Shown here: one piece after another, positions 41,179-48,956 of the stretch
How the letters are laid out: each line of letters opens with the position of its first letter
Position numbering within the stretch: position 1 is the first letter of the stretch
Assembly (NCBI RefSeq): GCF_001423185.1
Contig: NZ_LMOB01000002.1
Location: 478,329-542,328, forward strand
DNA from: Plantibacter sp. Leaf314
GTDB taxonomy: Bacteria; Actinomycetota; Actinomycetes; Actinomycetales; Microbacteriaceae
DNA: 64,000 nt
Reading direction: 5' to 3'
Notes under the pieces: model-generated
What the model was told of the DNA's origin: nothing
Databases searched by the model: none
Seen by the model: the letters and a program-made list of their open reading frames with translations, nothing else
Translations under genes and position numbers: made by a program

Positions 41179-42621
41179 ATGCACGACGAACCGAGCGTCC
41201 TCCCGAGGCCTGGCTTCCACCTGACGCCGGAGCGCAACTGGATGAACGACCCGAACGGCTTGGTCTTCCATCGTGGGCGCTGGCACGCGTTCTTCCAGTA
41301 CAACCCGGAGGGCAGCGACTGGGGCAACATGAGCTGGGGTCATGCGACGAGCGTCGACCTGCAGCACTGGGACGAGCTCCCGGTCGCCCTGCGGTTCACC
41401 GCCGAGGAACAGGTGTACTCGGGATCCGTGGTCGCCGCAGGGACCGACGGACGGCTCACGGCGTACTACACGAGCGTGTCCACCGACGGTCGGCAGGCGC
41501 AGTCCCGGGCGACCAGTGACGATGACGGGCTGACCTGGCAGCGCGATCCGGACAACCCGATCCTCGACCGCGGTTCGCAGGCGTTCCGCGACCCGAAGAT
41601 CATCCGATACGAGGACGGCGCGGGGTTCCGCTGGATCATGCTCACCGTGGAAGCCGTCGAGCGGCAGGTCCTCGTGTACTCCTCCACCGACCTCCGCACC
41701 TGGGAGCACGTCAGCACCTTCGGTCCGGTCGGTCCCACCGGCGTCGTGTGGGAGTGCCCAGACCTCATCTCGCTCGCCGTCGACGGTCGTCCCGAGGAGA
41801 CCCGGTGGGTGCTGCTCCTCAGCACCAATCCGGTCGGTGACGCGCAGGATCCGGACGGATCGTCGATGAGCTACCTCGTCGGCGACTTCGACGGCTCCAC
41901 CTTCATCCCTGAGCGGTCCGAGCCACAGCGGCTCGACCACGGCCGGGACTTCTACGCGGCGGTCGGCTTCGACAGCGCTCCAGGCGGTGAAGCGGTCATC
42001 CTCGGTTGGATGGGCAACTGGCGCTACGCCGCCGACCTCCCCGCCTCGCCGTGGCGGGGTGCGATGTCGCTCCCCAGACGGCTCTCGCTGACCACGGTCG
42101 ACGACGAGCCACGACTCGTGCAGGAGCCGCCGGCCTTCGTGACGGAACGGTTGGCGGCGATCGAACCGACGACCATCGCCGTGTCCTCGGACGCCGTCGA
42201 TCTGCCGCTCGACGGCGACGGGGTGGTCGCGCTGCACTGGGATCCGTCGATCACGGGCGAGCTGCGGCTCCGGCTGACGGCCGACACCGACGGCGAGGTC
42301 GTCATCGTCCACGACCCGACGGCGGCGACACTCGCCGTCACCCGGTCGGGCGGCACCATGGACACGGTGCACCCCGACTTCGCCTCGACCAGCATCGTCC
42401 CGCTCGCCGGTGACCGGCCGGCCCGGCTCCTCCTCAGCCTCGACGGCCCACTGCTCGAGCTGTTCGTCGACGGTGGTCTCGCCACCGTCTCCGACCTCGT
42501 CCTCCTCGGGAGCGGGCAGCCCCGACTCACCCTCGCGAGCGAACGCGCCAGCCCCGTCTCGGTCGCCGTCGCCGTCCTCCACCGGGCGTCCGTGATCGAC
42601 CAGGCGCACGCGTTCGCCTGA
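41179..42621 (+). CDS. GH32 beta-fructosidase (intracellular levanase/exo-inulinase type)
   Basis: 480 residues. WMNDPNG at 21-27 with nucleophile Asp24, RDP at 137-139 and acid/base Glu192 in WECPDL. The DFYAAVGFDS and GWMGNWRYA motifs are those of exo-acting levanases/inulinases. There is no signal peptide, so it works on imported oligosaccharides. A C-terminal beta-sandwich module (EVVIVHDPTAATLAV..., FVDGGLATVSD) is present. It starts 10 bases after the LacI stop. Confidence 0.9.
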   Translation: MHDEPSVLPRPGFHLTPERNWMNDPNGLVFHRGRWHAFFQYNPEGSDWGNMSWGHATSVDLQHWDELPVALRFTAEEQVYSGSVVAAGTDGRLTAYYTSVSTDGRQAQSRATSDDDGLTWQRDPDNPILDRGSQAFRDPKIIRYEDGAGFRWIMLTVEAVERQVLVYSSTDLRTWEHVSTFGPVGPTGVVWECPDLISLAVDGRPEETRWVLLLSTNPVGDAQDPDGSSMSYLVGDFDGSTFIPERSEPQRLDHGRDFYAAVGFDSAPGGEAVILGWMGNWRYAADLPASPWRGAMSLPRRLSLTTVDDEPRLVQEPPAFVTERLAAIEPTTIAVSSDAVDLPLDGDGVVALHWDPSITGELRLRLTADTDGEVVIVHDPTAATLAVTRSGGTMDTVHPDFASTSIVPLAGDRPARLLLSLDGPLLELFVDGGLATVSDLVLLGSGQPRLTLASERASPVSVAVAVLHRASVIDQAHAFA

Positions 42622-42702
42622 CCCTCCTCCACCCGCACGATCCAGCACCATCCCGCCACGGGTGCCTTCGGCGCGCCCGTAGCACCGACGAAAGGAACCG
42701 CA

Positions 42703-44289
42703 ATGACGCACGACCTCTCCAGACGGACCATCCTCCAGGGCGCAGGCCTCGGGGCGCTCGCAATGTTCGCGAGCACCGGGGCTCCGCTCACGGCCCAGGC
42801 CGCTCAAGCGACGACCGCCGCGCAGGCACAGGCCTCGCTCCGCTCGGTGTTCCACATGACGCCGCCCTCGGGGTGGCTCTGCGACCCGCAACGACCGGTG
42901 TTCACGAACGGCGCGTACCAGCTGTACTACCTCCACTCCGGCCAGAACAACGGTCCGGGCGGTTGGGATCACGCGACGACGACCGACGGCGTCGCATTCA
43001 CCCACCACCGGACGGTCATGCCCCTCCAACCGGACTTCCCGGTGTGGTCGGGATCCGCCGTCGTGGACACCGCGAACACGGCGGGCTACGGTGCCGGGGC
43101 GGTCATCGCCCTCGCCACGCAGCCCACGGACGGGGTCCGGAAGTACCAGGAGCAGTACCTCTACTGGTCCACCGATGGCGGCTTCACCTTCACGATGCGC
43201 CCGGATCCGGTGATCGTGAACACCGACGGACGGACGGCCCAGACCGCGGCGGAGATCGACAATGCCGAGTGGTTCCGGGATCCGAAGGTGCACTGGGACG
43301 CGGCGAGGAGCGAGTGGGTCTGCGTCATCGGCCGTGCACGCTACGCGGCCTTCTACACCTCGACGAACCTCACGACGTGGCAGTTGCAGCACAACTTCGA
43401 CTATCCGAACCACGACCTCGGCGGCATCGAATGCCCCGACCTGTTCCAGATGCGAGCGGGCGACGGCAGCTGGCACTGGGTGTTGGGCGCCAGTATGGAC
43501 GCCTACTCGATCGGCCTGCCCATGACCTACGCCTACTGGACGGGCACCTGGGACGGGACGCGGTTCACGGCCGACGACCTCACCCCGCAGTGGCTCGACT
43601 GGGGGTGGGACTGGTATGCCGCGGTCACCTGGCCGAAGGCGGAGTCGCCCGAAGACCGCCGGCTGGCGATCGCCTGGATGAACAACTGGAAGTACGCGAA
43701 CCGCGACGTCCCCACCGACGCCTCAGACGGGTACAACGGCCAGAACTCCGTCGTCCGGGAACTGCGACTCGAGGCCCAGTCGGGTGGTCGGTACAGCCTG
43801 CTCAGCTCGCCCGTCGACGCCCTCGCCGGGTATGCGACCGCGACCCTCACCCTCCCCGACCAGACGGTCACCGGGAGCGCCGTCCTGCCCTGGAGCGGCC
43901 GAGCGTACGAGATCGAGCTCGACCTCACGTGGGATGCCGCGAGCAACGTCGGGCTCTCCGTCGGACGCTCGGCGGACGGCTCCCGGCACACCAACATCGG
44001 CAAGGCCGGGGCCGAGCTCTACGTCGATCGGGCGCCGTCCGACCAGGCCGGCTTCTCACTGCAGCCGTACACGCGGGCCGCAGCGCCGATCGACGCGGCT
44101 GCGCGCTCCGTCCACCTGCGGGTCTTCGTCGACACGCAGAGCGTCGAGGTCTTCGTCAACGCCGGTCACACGGTCGTGTCGCAGCAGGTGCACTTCGCCG
44201 AGGGCGACACGGGGATCTCGTTCTACGCCGACGGTGGACCGCTGACCGTCTCGGGGATCACGATCCGCGAGTTCGGAACAGCGATCTAG
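42703..44289 (+). CDS. Secreted GH32 enzyme, probable levan fructotransferase (difructose anhydride IV-forming)
   Basis: 528 residues. N-terminal Tat signal LSRRTILQGAGLGALAMFAS with an Ala-rich cleavage region around 30-40. The active site is not the usual WMNDPNG but GWLCDPQRPVF (Asp61). RDP is at 192-194 and Glu243 lies in GIECPDLFQM. The WLCDPQ, NNGPGGWDHATTTDG and WDWYAAVTWP stretches match what I recall of levan fructotransferase from Arthrobacter ureafaciens and not ordinary levanase. That enzyme turns levan into difructose anhydride IV by intramolecular transfer (EC 4.2.2.16). A related levan-oligosaccharide-releasing enzyme is the alternative. Ribosome site AAAGGAACC. Confidence 0.75.
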   Translation: MTHDLSRRTILQGAGLGALAMFASTGAPLTAQAAQATTAAQAQASLRSVFHMTPPSGWLCDPQRPVFTNGAYQLYYLHSGQNNGPGGWDHATTTDGVAFTHHRTVMPLQPDFPVWSGSAVVDTANTAGYGAGAVIALATQPTDGVRKYQEQYLYWSTDGGFTFTMRPDPVIVNTDGRTAQTAAEIDNAEWFRDPKVHWDAARSEWVCVIGRARYAAFYTSTNLTTWQLQHNFDYPNHDLGGIECPDLFQMRAGDGSWHWVLGASMDAYSIGLPMTYAYWTGTWDGTRFTADDLTPQWLDWGWDWYAAVTWPKAESPEDRRLAIAWMNNWKYANRDVPTDASDGYNGQNSVVRELRLEAQSGGRYSLLSSPVDALAGYATATLTLPDQTVTGSAVLPWSGRAYEIELDLTWDAASNVGLSVGRSADGSRHTNIGKAGAELYVDRAPSDQAGFSLQPYTRAAAPIDAAARSVHLRVFVDTQSVEVFVNAGHTVVSQQVHFAEGDTGISFYADGGPLTVSGITIREFGTAI

Positions 44290-44323
44290 GCGAGCGTGCA
44301 CATCCGTGCGTCAGGATGGACGG

Positions 44324-44911
44324 ATGGATCTCCTAGACCTGACCGAGCACGGACGCTGGACGACGGCCCCTGCGGCGGTGACGAAGGAGCCTGACGGTTC
44401 CCTCCTCGTCACCGCCGACGAGGGCAGCGACGCCTGGCGCCACACCTCGTACGGGTTCGTCCACGACACGGAGCACGCCCTGGTCGCCCCGATGCCACGC
44501 CGCGGGGCCGTCGAGGTGACGTTCGTCCTCGACGGCTCCGAGCAGTTCGATCAGGCAGGGGTGTTCCTGCGGGTGTCCGAGACGGACTGGATCAAGGCCG
44601 GCGTCGAGGTGTCTGACGGGGTCGCCCAGCTCGGCGCGGTCGTCACGCACGGCACCTCCGACTGGTCGGTCGCGCCCGTCCCCGACTGGCTCGGCCGTCC
44701 CGTGACCATCCGAGCGAGTCGGGACGGCGACGCGGTGACGGTGCGCGCCCGGGTGGACGAGGAGGACTGGCGCCTGGTCCGGGTGGCGCACCTCGACCCG
44801 GATGCCGAGGTCGAGGCCGGGCTGTTCTGCGCGGCGCCCACCCGCGCGGGACTCACCGTCCGGTTCACCGCCGTCCGCCTCGGCCCGCCGGACGAGGCGC
44901 TGCACGGCTGA
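44324..44911 (+). CDS. DUF1349 domain protein (concanavalin-like fold)
   Basis: 195 residues from ATG 44324. The DUF1349 jelly-roll pattern is visible: WRHTSYGFVHDTEHALV, VEVTFVLDGSEQFDQAGVFLRVSETDWIKAGVEVSDG, LGAVVTHGTSDWS. Proteins of this family resemble yeast Ree1 and bacterial carbohydrate-binding jelly rolls. Cytoplasmic. It follows the secreted GH32 gene by 34 bases and is likely the last gene of the operon. Role in sugar use not known. Confidence 0.8.
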   Translation: MDLLDLTEHGRWTTAPAAVTKEPDGSLLVTADEGSDAWRHTSYGFVHDTEHALVAPMPRRGAVEVTFVLDGSEQFDQAGVFLRVSETDWIKAGVEVSDGVAQLGAVVTHGTSDWSVAPVPDWLGRPVTIRASRDGDAVTVRARVDEEDWRLVRVAHLDPDAEVEAGLFCAAPTRAGLTVRFTAVRLGPPDEALHG

Positions 44912-44920
44912 CCGCGGTCA

Positions 44921-45901
44921 TCACCGGGGAGTTGCCGCCCCGCGGGTCGCCGTCGCCACGTTGCGCTCGGCGAGCACCGCGAACGCCGCAGCCAGTTCCG
45001 GGGGCTCGACCACCTCGATCTCCGTGTCGAAGCGGTTGAGTGAGGCGGCGAGCGCGACCCACGACCAGGCACCGGCGGTGTATCGGGTGCGGTCATCGCC
45101 TGCCGCCTCGGCCGCGCCGTCACCGACGAAGGGCTCGACGGCGGACAGCGGGAGGTGCAGGAGGACGGTTCCGACGCACGGCCACCGGTCGGCGTGCTCC
45201 GAGCCCTTGAACCGCGCGGCGACGAACGCCCGCACGTCTTCCCCGGGCACCTCGCGCGGGCGGAAGCGCGGTCCGGTCGGCGTCCGCGGCTCGATGAGAT
45301 CGGCACGGAAGATGCGCCAGTCGTCGCGGTCGAGGTCCCAGGCCACGAGGTACCACCGCTCGTCGGAGAGCACCAGGTGATGCGGTTCCACCCGACGCGG
45401 CGGTTCCGGGTCGTCGACCGCCCGACCGAAGCGGAGCACGTGTCGGTCCCGGATGGCGGCTGAGACCGAGAGCAGCACCTCGGAGGAGACCGTGGGCGTC
45501 GGCGCGGCTCCGGTGCGGGCCACGTTCGCGACCTCCAGGGCCTCCAAGCGGTGACGGACCCGCGAGGGCAACACCTGTCGGACGGTGGTCAGGGCACGCA
45601 GCGCCGCCTCGCCGATCCCCGCACCCGCCACGGCGGCGGTCTGGAGCGCCACGGTCAGCGCGACCACCTGGTCGTCGTCGAACAGGAGCGGTGGCAGTTC
45701 GCTCCCGGCGTCCAGGCGATACCCACCGTCCGGACCCATCGTCGCCTCGATCCGGTAGCCCATCTCGCGCAGGCGGTCGACGTCGCGCCTGATCGTGCGG
45801 TGACTGACGCTCAGTCGATCGGCGAGGAGCGCGCCCGGCCAGTCCCGCCGGGCCTGGAGCAGGGAGAGCAGCTGCAGCAGACGCGAGGTCGGTGAGGACA
45901 T
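44921..45901 (-). CDS. WYL-domain HTH transcriptional regulator (YafY-like)
   Basis: 326 residues from ATG 45901. The N-terminal winged HTH is SRLLQLLSLLQARRDWPGALLADRLSVSHRTIRRDVDRLRE. The WYL domain carries RRVEPHHLVLSDERWYLVAWD(L), the sensor motif. Divergent from a VOC gene with an inverted repeat between them; such pairs are common in actinobacteria. The ligand is unknown. Confidence 0.9.
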   Translation of the reverse strand: MSSPTSRLLQLLSLLQARRDWPGALLADRLSVSHRTIRRDVDRLREMGYRIEATMGPDGGYRLDAGSELPPLLFDDDQVVALTVALQTAAVAGAGIGEAALRALTTVRQVLPSRVRHRLEALEVANVARTGAAPTPTVSSEVLLSVSAAIRDRHVLRFGRAVDDPEPPRRVEPHHLVLSDERWYLVAWDLDRDDWRIFRADLIEPRTPTGPRFRPREVPGEDVRAFVAARFKGSEHADRWPCVGTVLLHLPLSAVEPFVGDGAAEAAGDDRTRYTAGAWSWVALAASLNRFDTEIEVVEPPELAAAFAVLAERNVATATRGAATPR

Positions 45902-45924
45902 GATGCGAGCGTAAACCAAGTAGC

Positions 45925-45939
45925 GGACACGATCTGTCC
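45925..45939. promoter_or_regulatory. GGACA-x5-TGTCC, candidate WYL regulator operator
   Basis: GGACA-CGATC-TGTCC lies in the 98-bp gap between the divergent WYL and VOC genes, 24 bases upstream of the WYL gene start. It is a perfect 5-nt-arm inverted repeat, embedded in TAG...CTA flanks. Confidence 0.6.
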
Positions 45940-45999
45940 TAGACGCCGATGATCATGGTGCTCAGCCGGGAGGAGCCCGGTCCGAATCGAGGAGCACTC

Positions 46000-46458
46000 A
46001 TGAGCATCACGACCACCACCCACCTGAACTTCGGCGGCGACGCCCGCACGGCACTGGCCTTCTACGCGTCCGTCTTCGGCGGGCAGACGACGATCGCGAG
46101 CTATGCGGACTTCGGCATGCCCAAGGACGCTCCCGGGGCGGAGCTGGTCGTCTTCGGACAGCTCGAGTCCGCCGACGGGTTCCGGATCATGGCCTACGAC
46201 AGCCCGGGCGCTGTGGGCGGCTCGCTCATCGGAGGAGGCGCCACGCGACGCGAACACGGCACGACCGTCACGGAGCAGTCGTGCTTCGTCTCGGTGCGCG
46301 GCGAGACGCTCGCGGAGGTCGAGGCCTTCTGGGCCAAGCTCACCGAAGGCGGCACGGTCGTCGAGGAGCTCGCGGCGTCCGCTTGGAGTCCGGGCTTCGG
46401 CATGGTCACCGACCGGTTCGGGGTCACCTGGATCCTCGACGTCGCCGCGGCGTCCTGA
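46000..46458 (+). CDS. VOC family protein (PhnB/glyoxalase-like)
   Basis: 152 residues from ATG 46000 with GAGGAG upstream. It has the beta-alpha-beta-beta-beta fold of PhnB/3-demethylubiquinone methyltransferase-like VOC proteins: LNFGGDARTALAFYASVFGG, DGFRIMAYD, FWAKLTEGGTVVEEL, GMVTDRFGVTWILD. Often a metal-dependent detoxification enzyme or resistance protein; substrate unknown. Probably controlled by the divergent WYL regulator. Confidence 0.85.
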   Translation: MSITTTTHLNFGGDARTALAFYASVFGGQTTIASYADFGMPKDAPGAELVVFGQLESADGFRIMAYDSPGAVGGSLIGGGATRREHGTTVTEQSCFVSVRGETLAEVEAFWAKLTEGGTVVEELAASAWSPGFGMVTDRFGVTWILDVAAAS

Positions 46459-46501
46459 GACGACCGCTCGCTGAGCGACCGCACTCACTGAGGCGGAGAC
46501 A

Positions 46502-46540
46502 GAACGGGCCGGCGCGGAGGACATCCGCACCGGCCCGTTC
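46502..46540. terminator. Strong bidirectional hairpin
   Basis: Arms GAACGGGCCGGCGCGG (46502-46517) and CCGCACCGGCCCGTTC (46525-46540) pair at 15 of 16 positions around a 7-nt loop. It lies between the convergent VOC and DUF805 genes and probably ends both transcripts. Confidence 0.8.
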
Positions 46541-46559
46541 CCGGTGATCAGTGTGCGGC

Positions 46560-47153
46560 TCAGCGCAGCTTGTCGAACCGCTGACCTTCGGGCTTCGAGG
46601 GCAGGAGGAAGAGGACGAGCAGGATGATGCCGCCGATCGACGGGATGAGCGAGAAGAAGTAGAACGGGCCGGGGAAGTTGGCGTCGTGCAGTCGGCGCCA
46701 GATGAGGGCGAGGCTCGGCACGATGGTCGCCAAGCCGATGAGCATCAGCAGGACGAAACCGACGATGATGAGCGGTGCAGCCCCCGGGATCTCGAGGATG
46801 CCGGGCTGGGTGTAGTAGGTCTTCGAGCCGGCACTGTTGTCGAACACGATCGCCTCGCGCTGTGCGGCAGCCGACGACGCACCGATCGCGACACCCGTGA
46901 TCAGCAGGATGTTCGGGATGAGCGTGACCAGGAACAGGAACAGCGTGACCCACCAGTACTCGCTCCGCGAGGCACGGCCGGAGAAGGTCGCGTACTTGCG
47001 GAGGTAGCGCTTCGCCGCCTGCGTGAACGTCGCCCCGTAGAGCGGAAGCGAGAGGTCGTCGGGCGAGGTGGCGCCGCGCGGAGCCTGGGGAGCGTCGTTC
47101 GGGGCCGCGTACGACGGGGTTGCGGGGTATTCGGGTGTCGGGTTGGAACTCAT
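46560..47153 (-). CDS. DUF805 membrane protein
   Basis: 197 residues. After a Pro/Ala-rich cytoplasmic N-terminus (about 40 residues) comes KYATFSGRASRSEYWWVTLFLFLV, the DUF805 signature, and four predicted membrane helices, ending WRRLHDANFPGPFYFFSLIPSIGGIILLVLFLL with the family's RRLHD loop. Function of the family is not established; members include E. coli YhaH. Single gene. Confidence 0.9.
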   Translation of the reverse strand: MSSNPTPEYPATPSYAAPNDAPQAPRGATSPDDLSLPLYGATFTQAAKRYLRKYATFSGRASRSEYWWVTLFLFLVTLIPNILLITGVAIGASSAAAQREAIVFDNSAGSKTYYTQPGILEIPGAAPLIIVGFVLLMLIGLATIVPSLALIWRRLHDANFPGPFYFFSLIPSIGGIILLVLFLLPSKPEGQRFDKLR

Positions 47154-47282
47154 GGCTGCTTTCGGTCGAAGTCGGTCGATGACTCAATTCTGGCAGCGCC
47201 GGAAAGCACCCCTGGACGGGTTGCGTTCCGGCGGGGTGGACGGTTCCCTTCCGGCGCGATCCACTGAGCCCGAGTCGGTCGC

Positions 47283-47436
47283 CGAGCCTGTCGAGGAGCG
47301 CCCTTCGACAAGCTCAGGGACCGAAACGTGTCCGGTCCGCGACACCCGGTCACTGAGCCTGTCGACGCGCGCCCAGCAGCAGGCGCGCGGCCCGAGCGAA
47401 CCCATCAACCACACCCGGTCACTGAGCTTGTCGAAG
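47283..47436. repeat. Palindromic repeat cluster upstream of second DUF222 gene
   Basis: The 357-base gap 47154-47510 holds at least four copies of the repeat: CGAGCCTGTCGAGGA (47283-47297), a reverse copy GCCCTTCGACAAGCTCAGGG (47300-47319, full match to 47323), CCCGGTCACTGAGCCTGTCG (47345-47364) and CCCGGTCACTGAGCTTGTCG (47414-47433). The first two form an inverted pair. The rest of the gap shows no gene or clear promoter. Confidence 0.85.
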
Positions 47437-47510
47437 TGCTCACGGAGATGCCTCCACACCCACTCGTACTCGGCATCTGGAATGTCAGTGGTCCATGGTG
47501 GACTGGAGTC

Positions 47511-48779
47511 ATGACCGAGACCACCACCGCGACTAGCGCGAGCGACGAGTACGCCGCGCAGCTCGCCGAGTTCTCGGACGAGTACGCGGAGATCGGCCGG
47601 CTGCGGGCCGTGCTCGACGCGCGTGAAGCGCGGTTGCTCGCGCGGTCCGCTGCGTATGCGGACGCTCTCGCTGACTCCGTCGTCCCCGCGATCTACCCGC
47701 CCGCAGAGCGGCGTGCACTCTCGCGGCGTTCGACGTGCGCGATGCTCGCGATGGCCACCCGCTCGGCCGAGCGGACAGTCCTGCACGCGACGGACGACGC
47801 CGAGCGGCTCGTGAACGAGGCCCCCGCAGTGTTGGCGGCGCTTGAAGCGGGCATGATTTCCGGGCGGCATGCGCGGACGATCACCGACCAACTGCGTGAG
47901 GTCCCGTCCGCTGGTCGCGCATCGTTTCTCGCCGAGGTACTCCCGATGGCTGAGCGATTGACCGCCGCGCGGCTCAAAAAGCGCGCGAAAGACCTCCGCG
48001 AACGACTCCACCCCGAATCCATCACCGCGCGCGCACTGCGTTCCGAGGCGGACCGCCGCGTCGAACTCGAGCCGGCCTCAGACGGCATGGCCTGGGTGCA
48101 CCTCTTCACCACGGCACCCATCGCGCAGGGCATCGTCGAGCGACTCGAGGCCGCGGCTGCGGAGTCACGCAAGGCCGGCGATACTCGCACCTGTGGGCAG
48201 TTGCAAGCCGACGCCCTCGCGGCCCTGGCCCTCACCGGTGTCACCCCGGACGATGTCGCTTCGAACCCGGTCCTCCCGCATCCGATCGAGGTGCAGGAGC
48301 ACATCAAGCCGACTGTGCAGATCACTGTCCCGGCGCTGAGCATGGCCGGGGTGAGCGACGCACCCGGCACCCTCGACGGATACGGGCTGATCGACCCCAC
48401 GACCGCAGCGCGCATCGCGGTCAACGCACCGTCCTTCACCCGCATCCTCGTCCAGCCCGAAACCGGCGCCGTTCTCTCCGTTGGGCGGAATCAGTACCGT
48501 GTGCCAGCCGATCTTCAACGGGCAGTGCGCCTTCGGGACGGCACCTGTCGCGCACCCGGCTGCGGGAGGCGAGCCAGGGCCTGCGACCTCGACCACTCGG
48601 TCGCCTGGCAGGACGGCGGAACGACAGACGTGGGGAATCTCGCCTGCCTGTGCCGACATCACCACCGGATGAAGCACCTGCCGGGCTGGAACCTCGAGCA
48701 CCGGCCGGGCGGTGTCCTCGATTGGACGACACCCGATGGGAAACACCACCGCACCGATCCGGATCCCGCACCGTTCTGA
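47511..48779 (+). CDS. DUF222 / HNH endonuclease family protein (complete copy)
   Basis: 422 residues from ATG 47511 (CTGGAG upstream). Helical DUF222 region (LRAVLDAREARLLARSAAYADALADSVVP onward, AERTVLHATDDAERLVNEAPAVLAALEAGMISGRHARTITDQL) followed by the HNH domain: RDGTCRAPGCGRRARACDLDHSVAW...LACLCRHHHRMKH, with CxxxxC zinc-type Cys, DLDH and CRHHH. It differs markedly from the copy at the left edge. Both are bordered by the palindromic repeats. Biological role unknown. Confidence 0.9.
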   Translation: MTETTTATSASDEYAAQLAEFSDEYAEIGRLRAVLDAREARLLARSAAYADALADSVVPAIYPPAERRALSRRSTCAMLAMATRSAERTVLHATDDAERLVNEAPAVLAALEAGMISGRHARTITDQLREVPSAGRASFLAEVLPMAERLTAARLKKRAKDLRERLHPESITARALRSEADRRVELEPASDGMAWVHLFTTAPIAQGIVERLEAAAAESRKAGDTRTCGQLQADALAALALTGVTPDDVASNPVLPHPIEVQEHIKPTVQITVPALSMAGVSDAPGTLDGYGLIDPTTAARIAVNAPSFTRILVQPETGAVLSVGRNQYRVPADLQRAVRLRDGTCRAPGCGRRARACDLDHSVAWQDGGTTDVGNLACLCRHHHRMKHLPGWNLEHRPGGVLDWTTPDGKHHRTDPDPAPF

Positions 48780-48785
48780 GCCCCG

Positions 48786-48843
48786 CCGGTGCCTGAGCCT
48801 GTCGAAGGGCTCCTCGCGAGCACTTCGACAAGCTCAGCGACCG
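48786..48843. repeat. Inverted repeat pair downstream of second DUF222 gene
   Basis: CCGGTGCCTGAGCCTGTCGA... (48786-48810) and CACTTCGACAAGCTCAGCGA... (48821-48843) are opposing copies of the palindromic family with a 10-base loop, starting six bases after the DUF222 stop. Likely hairpin or terminator. Confidence 0.85.
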
Positions 48844-48888
48844 ACGGAAGCGCGCCTGAAACGTCTCGCTCCCTGAGCATGCCACCTC

Positions 48889-48903
48889 AGGAAAGCGCTT
48901 GCC
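48889..48903. promoter_or_regulatory. AAGCGCTT-centred palindrome upstream of the BNR-4 gene
   Basis: AGGAAAGCGCTTGCC is a near-palindrome around AAGCGCTT, the type of site bound by LacI-family sugar repressors. It lies about 55 bases before the BNR-4 start codon. No LacI gene is adjacent, so an unlinked regulator would act here. Confidence 0.45.
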
Positions 48904-48956
48904 GAGCGCGCGGTCACGCCGGTAGCCTCGTCCGGAACCCCACCCGGAAGGTCGCA

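Noticed and set aside
41131-43476. A 781-codon open frame on the minus strand
   Set aside because: It is fully antisense to LacI, GH32 and the start of the levan-fructotransferase-like gene, all of which have clear domains; long antisense frames are expected at 70% GC. Its translation is low-complexity Arg/Val/Glu-rich.
47511-48779. Homing endonuclease or phage HNH gene
   Set aside because: The helical DUF222 N-terminal region and genome context fit the chromosomal 13E12-type family and no intron, intein or phage gene is adjacent.
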